Source: an uncultured bacterium
GTDB lineage: Bacteria; Bacteroidota; Bacteroidia; Bacteroidales; Bacteroidaceae
DNA length: 64,000 bases
Assembly (NCBI GenBank): GCA_905215555.1
Contig: CAJMQU010000002.1
Span: forward strand, 211,848-275,847
Direction of reading: 5' to 3'
In this document: positions 34,171 through 42,923 of the stretch, one piece after another
Layout: each line of letters begins with the position of its first letter
How positions within the stretch are numbered: the first letter of the stretch is position 1
Notes under the pieces: model-generated
Databases searched by the model: none
The model's input: the letters and a program-made list of their open reading frames with translations, nothing else
What the model was told of the DNA's origin: nothing
Made by a program: the position numbers and the translations under genes

Positions 34171-34202
34171 GAATGCGGAGTTCCTTCGGGGGCTTCGCAT
34201 TC
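34171..34202 (+). terminator. UUCG-loop terminator
   Basis: gaatgcggagttcc pairs (with G-U pairs) with ggggcttcgcattc around a ttcg tetraloop, followed by tttt. It ends the transcript of the coiled-coil HTH gene. Confidence 0.8.
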
Positions 34203-34420
34203 TTTTAAACTAATGTAATAACTTAGGAGGGTATGCTAAAAGTCAGACATCATACTCTATTCCGGACAAAAAGTAATCAGAGTACCCCTTTTGCTGATAA
34301 ACGCTTCTTGCAAAACTTTCGAAATAGAATCTGCTTGGATAATGTATGGAATATAAATGCATGGTTTCTGCATAAACAGACAACGTATATGGATGGTTAT
34401 GCAAGGAACTATGCTTCTTT

Positions 34421-34552
34421 CGCAAGCAATCTATAGATGCAACGCAAGCGATCTATAGATGCAACGCAAACGATCTATAGATGTAACGCAAACGATCTAT
34501 AGATGTAACGCAAACGATCTATATTTGGAACACAGACGATCTATATATGGGT
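34421..34552. repeat. Six-copy 22-bp iteron array with palindromic core
   Basis: Units start at 34421, 34443, 34465, 34487, 34509 and 34531. The consensus is cgcaaacgatctatagatgt plus aa. The first four hold the perfect 10-bp palindrome ATCTATAGAT; the last two are diverged (atctatattt, atctatatat). Units 3 and 4 are identical. Confidence 0.85.
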
Positions 34553-34832
34553 GGCAGATGATGTGTTTTTAGTATACAGACCGTCTGTTTTTCTTTTATT
34601 AGAGTTGTCCTTATTTATGTATTCTTCTTTCAATCAGCAAGATGCTGGTTTTCGTTCGTTTCTTTTCGTCCTTCCCTGCACCGGGGCGTAACTATCGCAT
34701 TCTCGTTATGCATAAAAAGCAAAGTGTCATAACGGCACGGTTGAATGTGTGAAATAATATCTCACTTTCAAGTATAAAGAGGAAAGTTGGAGAAATAAGC
34801 CTAAGTTGAATTGGAATTACATGATATATTTT

Positions 34833-34840
34833 TATCTTTG
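34833..34840 (+). promoter_or_regulatory. Promoter of the MNT-HEPN pair
   Basis: TATCTTTG (-7) with TTG at 34811-34813, 19 bases upstream, the best -33/-7 pair in this region. Start near 34847; ATG at 34868. Confidence 0.65.
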
Positions 34841-34867
34841 TGATTGGAAATTAGTAAAGAAGGTATC

Positions 34868-35191
34868 ATGTATTCTAAAACAAAGATATTACAGCAAATC
34901 AAGGACACTTTGCAGAATGTGCTTCCCACGGGTGGGCGGGTACTTCTGTTCGGTTCTCAGGCACGCGGAGATGCCCGGGAAGATTCTGATTGGGACATTC
35001 TTATTCTGATTGATAAAGAACGGATTAATAATGATGACTTTGATAATGTTGCTTACCCTTTGGTGGAATTGGGCTGGAAGATAGGGGCTATGATAAATCC
35101 TTTGCTTTACACTTATAGCGATTGGCAAAAAAGGAATTTTACTCCTTTTTATAAGAATGTGGAACAAGAAAGTATTGAGATATGTCGTTGA
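34868..35191 (+). CDS. MNT-type nucleotidyltransferase (antitoxin of a MNT-HEPN pair)
   Basis: About 107 residues (MYSKTKILQQIKDTLQNVLP). The minimal nucleotidyltransferase motif is intact: LLFGSQARGDAREDSDWDIL, with GS and the DxD carboxylates near residues 30-45, and a third acidic residue region around INPLLYTYSDWQ. In type VII toxin-antitoxin pairs MntA-like enzymes AMPylate and silence the HEPN RNase. The ORF overlaps the HEPN start by 10 bases, the usual coupling. The enzyme appears intact although its partner is broken. Confidence 0.85.
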   Translation: MYSKTKILQQIKDTLQNVLPTGGRVLLFGSQARGDAREDSDWDILILIDKERINNDDFDNVAYPLVELGWKIGAMINPLLYTYSDWQKRNFTPFYKNVEQESIEICR

Positions 35192-35521
35192 CAATTGATG
35201 AGAAAAAAGCTATAATTTCGTATCGGATACAGAAATCTGAGACTGCGATGATTGAAGCGAGGGATAATGCATTGTTGAATCATTGGAGTTTGGTAGCGAA
35301 CCGCCTGTATTATGCGGTATTTCACATGGCTTCAGCTCTTAACGAGGGGTTTGTTGAGCAGGGAAGATGCTCGTTTAGCTTCTCGATTGCTTAATATGCG
35401 TCAGGCAGGTGATTATGATGACATGTTTGACTGGGCGGAAATAGATGTTGCTCCATTGTTTCCACAGACAGAAATATTGCTTGAAAAAATGAAGGAACTG
35501 ATTTCTATTAAGCAGAATTGA
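35182..35521 (+). pseudogene. HEPN-domain toxin remnant with deletion and frameshift
   Basis: The N-terminal half (SLTIDEKKAIISYRIQKSET, ANRLYYAVFHMASAL) reads to about 35343. The C-terminal half is in another frame (LTRGLLSREDARLASRLL to MKELISIKQN, ending 35521). In intact relatives these halves are joined by ~25 residues that include the catalytic-site histidine of the Rx4-6H motif; that piece is gone. I infer an internal deletion of non-triplet size that inactivated the RNase. Confidence 0.75.
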
Positions 35522-35569
35522 TATGCATTGAGTCGGTAAATTCACTGATAAAATGGTTTATAATAAGTT

Positions 35570-35609
35570 ACGGGCTACAGGCACGAGTGATAAGTGCCTT
35601 GTAGCCCGT
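35570..35609. terminator. Terminator at the end of the PUL
   Basis: acgggctacaggcac (35570-35584) pairs with gtgccttgtagcccgt (35594-35609) with one bulge. Convergent genes end on both sides, so it can serve both. Confidence 0.75.
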
Positions 35610-35629
35610 ATTAATTATAAAGAGGCTTC

Positions 35630-36799
35630 TTAAAAGATAGACTTTGCGATACCCATTTCCAGTCCGCGCAATTCTGCCAGTCCGCGCAGGCGGCCGATGC
35701 AGGAATATCCCGGATTGGTTTTCTTCTTCAGGTCATCCACCATCTGATGCCCGTGGTCGGGACGCATGGGAATAGATACTCCGCGACGTTGTTGCAGTTC
35801 GAGGAAAGCCTTCATGACGTGATACATATCTACGTCACCTTCCAGGTGGTTGGCTTCGTAGAAGTTGCCTTCTGCGTCGCGCTGCGTGCTGCGCAGGTGA
35901 ACGAAGTTGATGCGGTCGGCAAATTGCTGCATGATGGCGGCACAGTCGTTGGCGCTGCTTACGCCGAGTGAACCGGTGCAGAGGCAAAGGCCGTTGCTCT
36001 TGTTGGGAACAGCGTCAATCAAAGCCTGGAAATCGGCGGCACAGCTCATGATGCGCGGCAGGCCGAGGATGGAGCAGGGAGGATCGTCCGGATGGATGAC
36101 CAACTCTACGCCGGCTTCGTCGGCAACCGGGGCGATTTCCTGCAAGAAGTAAATCAGGTTGGCGCGCAGCTTTTCCGGGGTGATGTCCTTGTAGCGGTCC
36201 AGTTCCTGCTGGAATTGTTCCAGGGTGAAACTCTCTTCCGAACCGGGCAGTCCGGCAATCATGTTGCGGATCAGCAGTTGCTTGTCGGCTTCTGTCATTT
36301 GCTCGAAACGGGCTTTTGCCTTGGCTTTCTCCTCGTCGGTGTATTCGTTTTCGGCACCGGGGCGTTTCAATAGGAAGAGGTCGAAAGCAACGAAAGCGGC
36401 GCGTTCGAAGCGCAGGGCACGGCTGCCGTCGGGCAGTTCGTAGGCAAGGTCGGTACGTGTCCAGTCCAGTACGGGCATGAAGTTGTACGTCACGATGTTT
36501 ACGCCGCACTTGCCGAGGTTGCGCAGGCTTTCCTTATAGTTATCGATGTATTTCTGGAAATCCCCCGTCTGGGTCTTGATATGTTCGTGCACAGGCACGC
36601 TTTCCACTACCGACCAGCGTAAGCCGACAGCTTCAATCATTTCCTTACGTTTCATGATTTCTTCTACCGTCCACACCTCGCCGTTGGGGATGTGGTGCAG
36701 GGCGTTCACGATGCCGGTTGCTCCGGCTTGCTTGATGTCCCACAGGCTGACCGGATCGTTAGGGCCGTACCAGCGCCAGGTTTGTTCGCATAATACCAT
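35630..36799 (-). CDS. uxuA: Mannonate dehydratase
   Basis: About 389 residues from the Met at 36799 (MVLCEQTWRWYGPNDPVSLW); a Met eight codons upstream is also in frame. UxuA signatures: WRWYGPNDPVSL at the start, LVIHPDDPPCSILGLPRI, LCLCTGSLG, NFVHLRS and MRPDHGHQM, which supply the Cys/His/Asp metal ligands. The enzyme dehydrates D-mannonate to 2-keto-3-deoxygluconate in the cytoplasm, part of glucuronate breakdown. It is the last gene of the PUL unit, 20 bases after the SDR gene, so the locus ends in catabolism of the released uronic acid. Confidence 0.95.
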   Translation of the reverse strand: MVLCEQTWRWYGPNDPVSLWDIKQAGATGIVNALHHIPNGEVWTVEEIMKRKEMIEAVGLRWSVVESVPVHEHIKTQTGDFQKYIDNYKESLRNLGKCGVNIVTYNFMPVLDWTRTDLAYELPDGSRALRFERAAFVAFDLFLLKRPGAENEYTDEEKAKAKARFEQMTEADKQLLIRNMIAGLPGSEESFTLEQFQQELDRYKDITPEKLRANLIYFLQEIAPVADEAGVELVIHPDDPPCSILGLPRIMSCAADFQALIDAVPNKSNGLCLCTGSLGVSSANDCAAIMQQFADRINFVHLRSTQRDAEGNFYEANHLEGDVDMYHVMKAFLELQQRRGVSIPMRPDHGHQMVDDLKKKTNPGYSCIGRLRGLAELRGLEMGIAKSIF

Positions 36800-36839
36800 A
36801 CTTGAATTATTTATTATCAATTATTAAATATGAATCGGC

Positions 36840-37649
36840 TTAGATGGAGAAAGCGTCAAAACCGCCGTCTACTACCGACAGGGCACCTGTCACGAAGCTG
36901 GAAGCATCGCTGATGAGGTAGTGGATGGTTCCGAACAGTTCTTCCGGTTCGGCGAAACGTCCGCATGGAGTGTGGGCGATGATGGTCTTTGCACGGTCAG
37001 TATATGAACCGTCCGGGTTGGTCAGCAACGCACGGTTCTGGTTCGTCAGCAGGAAGCCTGGTACGATGGCGTTTACGCGAAGTTCGGGACTGAATTTGGT
37101 GGCCAGTTCCGTTGCCATATAGCGGGTATAGTTGGCGATGGCAGCTTTGGCAGAGCCATAACCTACCACGCGGGTCAGCGGACGCAGGGCTGATTCGGAG
37201 CAGAAGTTTACGATAACGCCTTTCTTGTTTTTGGCCATCACGTCTACGAATGCCATTGTGGGCAGCACTGTGCCGAAGAGGTTCAGATCCACTACTTTTC
37301 TGAAAGCGTCCACTTCCAGGTCGAGGATGGTCTTATCCGGGGCAATGGTGGCGCCCGGCATATTTCCACCGGCAGCGTTCAGCAATACGTCGATGGTGCC
37401 GAAACGTTCCAGTATGGCTTTTTTGTTTTCTTCCAGCACTTCTTTGTTCAGCACGTCCGTCACCAGGAACATGGCTTCCGTCTTCTGGCTGAGTTCGGCT
37501 TCCAGTTCTTTGCCGATTTCCTCCACACGGTCCAGGATGACGATTTTGGCACCTTGTTCGGCGAGGTAATTGGCGATACTCTTTCCTAAGATACCGCAAC
37601 CGCCGGTCACGATAATCACTTTGTCTTTAATGTCGAATAAGTTTTTCAT
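36840..37649 (-). CDS. SDR-family D-mannonate oxidoreductase (UxuB-like function)
   Basis: 269-residue short-chain dehydrogenase: TGGCGILGKSIANYLAEQG (NAD-binding TGxxxGxG) near residue 15, LNAAGG near 92, catalytic Ser in NFCSESALRPL and YGSAKAA (Tyr-x3-Lys) near 165. Adjacent to UxuA, it most likely interconverts D-fructuronate and D-mannonate with NAD(H), as SDR-type mannonate oxidoreductases in Bacteroides do. It has its own -7 box and a 21-bp direct repeat upstream, suggesting an internal promoter. Confidence 0.88.
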   Translation of the reverse strand: MKNLFDIKDKVIIVTGGCGILGKSIANYLAEQGAKIVILDRVEEIGKELEAELSQKTEAMFLVTDVLNKEVLEENKKAILERFGTIDVLLNAAGGNMPGATIAPDKTILDLEVDAFRKVVDLNLFGTVLPTMAFVDVMAKNKKGVIVNFCSESALRPLTRVVGYGSAKAAIANYTRYMATELATKFSPELRVNAIVPGFLLTNQNRALLTNPDGSYTDRAKTIIAHTPCGRFAEPEELFGTIHYLISDASSFVTGALSVVDGGFDAFSI

Positions 37650-37689
37650 GTCTTTTTCTTTTATAAAATGATTCTAAATCTCTGTGCTA

Positions 37690-37697
37690 CAAAAATA
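37690..37697 (-). promoter_or_regulatory. Internal -7 box before the SDR-uxuA pair
   Basis: Reverse strand TATTTTTG matches TAnnTTTG; start near 37683, 34 bases before the SDR ATG. Confidence 0.5.
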
Positions 37698-37728
37698 ATG
37701 GAAAAGTAGTTTGCTCACCATACAAAAC

Positions 37729-37760
37729 GTCTCAAAAAGATGAACTACTGTCTCAAAAAG
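37729..37760. repeat. 21-bp-spaced direct repeat gtctcaaaaag
   Basis: gtctcaaaaag occurs at 37729-37739 and 37750-37760, exactly two helical turns apart, just upstream of the internal -7 box. Possible operator. Confidence 0.55.
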
Positions 37761-37766
37761 TATTAA

Positions 37767-40100
37767 TTACTGCTCTAGAGCAGCTTTTCTTGCCAATGCT
37801 TCCAGATAATAATAGTCGGCATAATTGATTGGGACATCAATTTCGTCACCTCCCGGATGGTGTCCGGTGGAGTGTAGCAGGAGGAAGCCGTAGGTGGTTT
37901 CCGGTTCGGCACGGTAATGCTGATTGAGGCTGTCCACTATCTTGTCGGCAATGTCCTGATAACGTTTACCGTCTTCTGCTGAAACGTAACCACGGAGTTC
38001 ATACAAGGCTGATGCCATGATGGCGCCGGCAGAAGCGTCGCGCGGAACGTTGGGGATGCCGGGAACTTTCATATCCCAATAAGGAATTAGGTCTTCGGGC
38101 AGGTTGGGCAGGCCGAAGAAGAAGTCGGCGATGTGGCGTGCCTGTTGCAGGTAGGCAGGGTTTCTGGTGAAGCGGTAACACATGGTGTATCCGTAAAGTC
38201 CCCATGCTTGTCCGCGGCTCCAGAAAGAGTCGTCGGCATAGCCTTGCGCGGTTTGCCGGGCACGGACTTCGCCGGTTTCGGGGTCATAGTCCACTACATG
38301 GAAAGAAGAGTAATCCGGACGGAAATGATTCTTCATTGTTGTATTGGCGTGGTTGACGGCAATCTTCCAGTAGATGGAATCGCCGGTCTCTTGGGTGGCC
38401 CAGAACAGCATCTCCAGGTTCATCAGATTGTCGATGATGACAGGGAACTTCCACTTGTCGCGGTTGTGGTCCCATGAACGGATGCTCTTTACCTTCTTGT
38501 TGTAGCGGGTTATCAGCGTCCGGGCGCTTTGCAGCACTACATCCTTGTAGGAACGTTCGCCGGTCAGTTGATAGGCTTTGCCGAAGCTGTTGTTCATCAT
38601 GAAACCGAGGTCGTGGGTACCTTTGTGCCATTTGGCTTCTTCTATCATCCAAGTGTTGCTGATGGCTTGCTGGCGCCAGAAGTCATCGTTCGTGTAGGCA
38701 TACATCTGCCACAATGAACCGGGGAAGAAACCTGAACACCAGTCGTGGGGATGTATCATCCTCAGCGAGCCGTCTTTGTTGAGGCTGCGCGGTGTGACGC
38801 GGTGCTTGCATTGGTTGTCACCTTCTTTTCTGGCTTTGTCAGCGCACTTCAGGGCAAACAGGAGTTGTCTGCAGGCGAAAGCATAGGCGTTGTCCACATC
38901 GTCGGCTTCCACCCATAGCAGGTTGAAGCGGTCTTTCCAGTTGATGATGCGGTGGGCTTTATAGAGTGCCAGATAGTCTTTCCGTGCCGGATTGAGTAGG
39001 CTGGTACGGTATAAATCTTTGCAGAACTCCTGCTGTTTATACTCCCACTCGCTGATTTGACGGTAAGGCCAGTCTTTCACTTCTTTTCCCACGTAAGGAA
39101 CCAGAAAGTCCATAGCCTTGTAGAAGTTGCGTCCGTCGGCCGAGGTGGCATTGTCAATGGAGATTCCGATTTTCCGTGCCATCATAAAGATGTCGATGAA
39201 GTGAGACAGATTGAACTGTGAGTAACCGAAGGCAAGGGTACGGCGCAGTTCGTGCGGTTGCTTTCCGTCCGGTTCTATCTGGGTGAAGATACCTTTCCGG
39301 GGAATGGCATTGATGACTTCCTGCGCTACTTTCATATTTCCTGCGTATAAGGCGAAAGCGATGACCTGTGCATCGTGCGCTGTACTGTGGTTATTGGCCT
39401 GGCGTGCCTCTTCCTGTCCCTGCGGACTGTTCAGTATCCAGGTCAGCAACTTGCCGAACCATGCTTTCAGTTGTTTGGAATCTTTCGGGGTGAAAGCTTT
39501 TGACCCTTCCAGCAATTGCACGGCGTCCAGCATCTCGACGAAGGAATAAGTATCGATAACCCCATAGCAACGTCCTTTATTGTTGTTGTGTCCCGGTATC
39601 ATTTGGGCATATTCCAGGTTGGGGTTCATGCGTGTATCCTTATTGAAGAACCATATGCGGATAAGTTCCGTAGCTTTCCGGGCATACTTCTCGTCACCAC
39701 TGAAGTACCAGGCAAGGGCGAGGGTGGTGACACGTTGGGCGGTTGCTCCGAGGCGGTTACGGTCCAGTTTGTTCAGTTCCGGGTTCGATTCGCCGTCACG
39801 GCTGATGTAGGGAAGCCCGTCCGGTTTGGTCGGGTCGGGCCAGAAGTAACGTGCCTGGCTCATGTAGTCATGCTTGTCTCCACTGCCGGGAGTCTTCTCT
39901 TTCATCATGACGGACAAGGGCTGTGCGTCAAGCGTTCTTTCAGCATCCGTTATCAGTTCCTGATAAGCAGCCGAAAAGTACGGTTGATGTAATGATTGTT
40001 TTACTTTCTCCAGATGTGCTTTGTCCCAGATGGACTGTGCATGTATGCTGCTTGCCGCAAGCATCAGACTGGTGATGATTAAGCAGATTTTAGCTCTCAT
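37767..40100 (-). CDS. Fused polysaccharide lyase (alginate_lyase/PL38-like) and GH88 unsaturated uronyl hydrolase
   Basis: 777 residues with a signal peptide (IITSLMLAASSIHAQ). Residues ~40-340 resemble the alginate_lyase (alpha/alpha) fold: KHDYMSQARYFWPDPTKPDG, NNHSTAHDAQVIAFALYAG. From ~430 on there is a complete GH88 domain: HPHDWCSGFFPGSLW, HDLGFMMNNSFG, PVIIDNLMNLEMLFWA (the two Asp positions of the family) and DDSFWSRGQAWGLYGY. Lyases cut uronate glycans by beta-elimination, giving a 4,5-unsaturated end that GH88 hydrolyses, so the fusion joins consecutive steps. PL38 members have been reported on glucuronan or alginate; subfamily and substrate are not proven here. Confidence 0.85.
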   Translation of the reverse strand: MRAKICLIITSLMLAASSIHAQSIWDKAHLEKVKQSLHQPYFSAAYQELITDAERTLDAQPLSVMMKEKTPGSGDKHDYMSQARYFWPDPTKPDGLPYISRDGESNPELNKLDRNRLGATAQRVTTLALAWYFSGDEKYARKATELIRIWFFNKDTRMNPNLEYAQMIPGHNNNKGRCYGVIDTYSFVEMLDAVQLLEGSKAFTPKDSKQLKAWFGKLLTWILNSPQGQEEARQANNHSTAHDAQVIAFALYAGNMKVAQEVINAIPRKGIFTQIEPDGKQPHELRRTLAFGYSQFNLSHFIDIFMMARKIGISIDNATSADGRNFYKAMDFLVPYVGKEVKDWPYRQISEWEYKQQEFCKDLYRTSLLNPARKDYLALYKAHRIINWKDRFNLLWVEADDVDNAYAFACRQLLFALKCADKARKEGDNQCKHRVTPRSLNKDGSLRMIHPHDWCSGFFPGSLWQMYAYTNDDFWRQQAISNTWMIEEAKWHKGTHDLGFMMNNSFGKAYQLTGERSYKDVVLQSARTLITRYNKKVKSIRSWDHNRDKWKFPVIIDNLMNLEMLFWATQETGDSIYWKIAVNHANTTMKNHFRPDYSSFHVVDYDPETGEVRARQTAQGYADDSFWSRGQAWGLYGYTMCYRFTRNPAYLQQARHIADFFFGLPNLPEDLIPYWDMKVPGIPNVPRDASAGAIMASALYELRGYVSAEDGKRYQDIADKIVDSLNQHYRAEPETTYGFLLLHSTGHHPGGDEIDVPINYADYYYLEALARKAALEQ

Positions 40101-40118
40101 GGCATTTTTATTTTGAAG

Positions 40119-42785
40119 TTAATAAAGTTTTCTGAGTTTTACGCCGTTCAGGAAGCTTTTTCCATTCTGGACAGGGAAACGTATTTCAATTTTATTCCGA
40201 AAGTTTGTAATATTGTATCTTTTCCGCAAAGCATGGAAGTAACCGCTTTCCCGGCAAGGAGAAAAGTTTTCTTCAACCGTTTTATCATTAATGATTATGC
40301 TGAAGCAGTTCTCGCGGCTTTCTACATCGGAATTCCGTCCCAACTGGTAGGCAGTAGTTGTATTTTCCCGGAATATATCTGTAAAAAGAAATTCTATCTC
40401 GTAAACTCCGTTGGGAACATCGAAACAATAGCCTTCAATATCGTTGCGAAGGGTTTGGAACAATGGACCGTCATTGGTATTCTCAACCTGCGTCTGGCTG
40501 CTTTTACTCGCTCCGCCAATGTATCCCCAGCCGCCTTTGGAATAAGGCTGGTCGGGTATCCAGGTAAGTCGGCTTTCATCGGAAGTATAGAAACAATTGC
40601 TGCCTACGTTGACGGCAAGCTCCAGATTCCGTAAGTTTGTTTCATTCAGCTTTGCAGGGACAGGGGTGAAGCTGAGGTGAATACCGTCTTCAATGGTACG
40701 GGCACTTTCGGCAGTTTCTTTGTTTCCAGCTTTGGCGGAAATGAAGTGTTCCTTATGGCTGAACGGTACTTCGAAGATAACGGTGTAATTCTCAGCCTTT
40801 TGCTTACCCAGAGACTTCCCATCGATGAAAAGTTCTACTTCCGGAAGGTTGGTGTATACTTTGACCGGCAGCATTACCGGGGCTTCTCCCTGCTGTATAC
40901 CGGTGCGGTGAGTCCAGTCGCGGCTGGCGATGTGCAACACGGGGATATCCTGCCTCCAAGCTGCCTTGTAGTAATAGTAGACGTCTTTGGGGGTGCGGTC
41001 TGAATATACCAGTCCTTTGTTGTTGATGCGCGGCATGGATTCGTCGCGCAGAGCGGAAGAGAAATCGATGAAGTTCCAGTGCGTTCCGCCGCAGACGTAC
41101 GGTGTTTCTTCCAGTACGGGCAGGTAATGCTCCAGATACTTCTGTTGATACTCTATACTGAAATCGAAGGCTTGCGGTTGCAGCGAATGTAGACGCTTGT
41201 CAGAACCTGCACCATATTCGCTGACAATCATGGGGTGCGAAGGAAACTTTTTGTGTTGTTCTGCCAGGAACTGCTCGAAGCCTGTAAGGTTACCTCCATA
41301 CCAGCCCTGATACAGGTTCCAGCCGACAATATCGGTAATATTGCCTAATCCAACTTCATTGTAGCTGTTGCTGCCATGAAATGCCATGGTGCTGACGCGG
41401 GTGGAGTCTTCTTCTTTCAGCACTTCCTCCAGACGCTTGGCCAGTGCCAGTGTCCGCTCCAATACAGGTTTCAGTTCTTCCTCTTTTTTATAGCGGCGTT
41501 GGGTGACGAGTAATATCTCGTTCATATATCCCCATGTGACAATGGAGGGATGGTTGTAGTGTTGGCGTATCATCTCCCGCAGGTTGCGTTCGCAGTTCTC
41601 TGCGTATCCGGGGGTGTCGGGCACGATGTCGATGATGGGTATTTCTTCCCAAGCCAGCATGCCGAGTTTGTCACATTGTTCCAGCAGAGCATCGTCTTGA
41701 GGGTAGTGGGAGATGCGGATGAAGTTGGCGCCCATTTCTTTCATCAGCTTCATGTCGCGGCGGTGCATCTCGTCCGTCAGTGCCACCCCGATGGGCTTCT
41801 GATCCTGATGGCGGCAGATACCACGCAGTTTATAGGGCTTTCCGTTGAGGCTGAAGCCTTGTGTGCCGTCGAAGCTGAACCAGCGGAAGCCGGTATGGTG
41901 GTTGCTCCGGTCGAGGATTGCTTTTGTCTTCTTATCGCGCAGGATGCTTTCTACCCGATAAAGGTGGGGCGTCTCCGGGGTCCATAACAGGGGGTGCGGG
42001 ATGGGGGCGGTTTCGGTGCGGAAAGAGTATAACTCTCCGGCTTTTATCTGGATAGACTGTTTCTTGGTTTGGGCGATGCTGCCGTCCGGATTGTATATGG
42101 TATGTTCCAGTTCGAGTGCGGCTTTCCGAGGGGCATCATTTTTAATATCTCCACGGATAAGTATCGTTCCTATCTCTTCGGACACTTGCGGGGTACTGAT
42201 GAATATCCCGTCCGAACCGTGGTTGGCCAGATGAAAATGTTGTTGGGAAACTGCCGTGATCCATACATCCCGGTAAATACCGCCAAAGAATGTAAAGTCG
42301 GCGGAGATAGGGGGAATATCCTGCCGGGCGTTGTCTACGCGGATGGCGAGGGAGTTGGGGGAGTCGAATGAGCAGAACGAAGTGATATCGAACGTGCAGG
42401 CGGTATATCCGCCGTTATGTTCGCCTACTTCTTTACCGTTGATGTAGATGGTGGCTGCTTTGCTTGCAGCGTCCAGCTTCAGAAATACCTGTTTGCTTTG
42501 CCAATCTTGCGGCAACGTCAGTGTGCGGCGATACCAGCCTGTCCCCTGATAATACTTTTTTTCTACATAAGCGTCCGTATTCCATGTGTGCGGGAGATGT
42601 ATGCTGCTCCACGCACTGTCATCGTAAGCCGGAGAAGCAGCGGCCTCGCATTCACCTTTATGGAATTTCCAACTGTCGTTGATTGTTTTACTTTCGTGCT
42701 GTGCGCAAACTGTCTGGGACAGGAACAGAATCATGGGTATCAGTATCCGGAGTTTCCGGGCTGGAAATGTTTTCTCTTTACTCAT
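40119..42785 (-). CDS. Glycoside hydrolase family 2 enzyme
   Basis: 888 residues; signal peptide LRILIPMILFLSQTVCAQ. Domain order of GH2: sugar-binding (WYRRTLTLPQDWQSKQVFLK, to ~210), immunoglobulin-like, TIM barrel with RGICRHQDQKPIG, FIRISHYPQDD, acid/base Glu in SIVTWGYMNE near residue 436 and nucleophile Glu in MIVSEYGAGSD near 535; the last ~150 residues are an extra beta domain. The activity (beta-galactosidase, glucuronidase, mannosidase) cannot be decided; within this PUL a beta-glycosidase removing side chains or neutral residues from a uronic acid glycan is plausible. The GH88 fusion gene follows 18 bases later. Confidence 0.9.
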   Translation of the reverse strand: MSKEKTFPARKLRILIPMILFLSQTVCAQHESKTINDSWKFHKGECEAAASPAYDDSAWSSIHLPHTWNTDAYVEKKYYQGTGWYRRTLTLPQDWQSKQVFLKLDAASKAATIYINGKEVGEHNGGYTACTFDITSFCSFDSPNSLAIRVDNARQDIPPISADFTFFGGIYRDVWITAVSQQHFHLANHGSDGIFISTPQVSEEIGTILIRGDIKNDAPRKAALELEHTIYNPDGSIAQTKKQSIQIKAGELYSFRTETAPIPHPLLWTPETPHLYRVESILRDKKTKAILDRSNHHTGFRWFSFDGTQGFSLNGKPYKLRGICRHQDQKPIGVALTDEMHRRDMKLMKEMGANFIRISHYPQDDALLEQCDKLGMLAWEEIPIIDIVPDTPGYAENCERNLREMIRQHYNHPSIVTWGYMNEILLVTQRRYKKEEELKPVLERTLALAKRLEEVLKEEDSTRVSTMAFHGSNSYNEVGLGNITDIVGWNLYQGWYGGNLTGFEQFLAEQHKKFPSHPMIVSEYGAGSDKRLHSLQPQAFDFSIEYQQKYLEHYLPVLEETPYVCGGTHWNFIDFSSALRDESMPRINNKGLVYSDRTPKDVYYYYKAAWRQDIPVLHIASRDWTHRTGIQQGEAPVMLPVKVYTNLPEVELFIDGKSLGKQKAENYTVIFEVPFSHKEHFISAKAGNKETAESARTIEDGIHLSFTPVPAKLNETNLRNLELAVNVGSNCFYTSDESRLTWIPDQPYSKGGWGYIGGASKSSQTQVENTNDGPLFQTLRNDIEGYCFDVPNGVYEIEFLFTDIFRENTTTAYQLGRNSDVESRENCFSIIINDKTVEENFSPCRESGYFHALRKRYNITNFRNKIEIRFPVQNGKSFLNGVKLRKLY

Positions 42786-42822
42786 GGTATTTTTATTGTT
42801 GATTTGTTAGCAGAGAAAGAAA

Positions 42823-42862
42823 GGAGGCAGTAACCAGGCCGGTTATGCCAGTTGCTGCCTCC
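42823..42862 (-). terminator. Hairpin between the SusD gene and the enzyme genes
   Basis: ggaggcag-taac/gttg-ctgcctcc arms (42823-42834, 42851-42862) with one mismatch, followed on the transcribed strand by tttctttct. A partial terminator here would make SusC/D more abundant than the enzymes. Confidence 0.65.
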
Positions 42863-42923
42863 AAACCTTCATTCAATCTTTCTACTTATATCCTTTGAAA
42901 ACTAATCAAAAAAGTTGTCTTTA

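Larger units (their letters stand above)
34113..34867. other. 755-base non-coding region with terminator, iterons and promoter
   Basis: It holds a terminator (34171-34202), the 22-bp iteron array (34421-34552), a small T-followed palindrome (34576-34588) and the MNT promoter. A 67-codon frame (34233-34436) with an aggagg in front ends inside the iterons and resembles nothing known; I do not call it a gene. Confidence 0.5.

Noticed and set aside
34233..34436. 67-codon open frame with aggagg ahead
   Set aside because: It ends inside the iteron array and shows no conserved-looking sequence; Bacteroides do not depend on such ribosome sites.
34421..34552. CRISPR array
   Set aside because: The 22-bp units follow one another without spacers and no cas genes are present.
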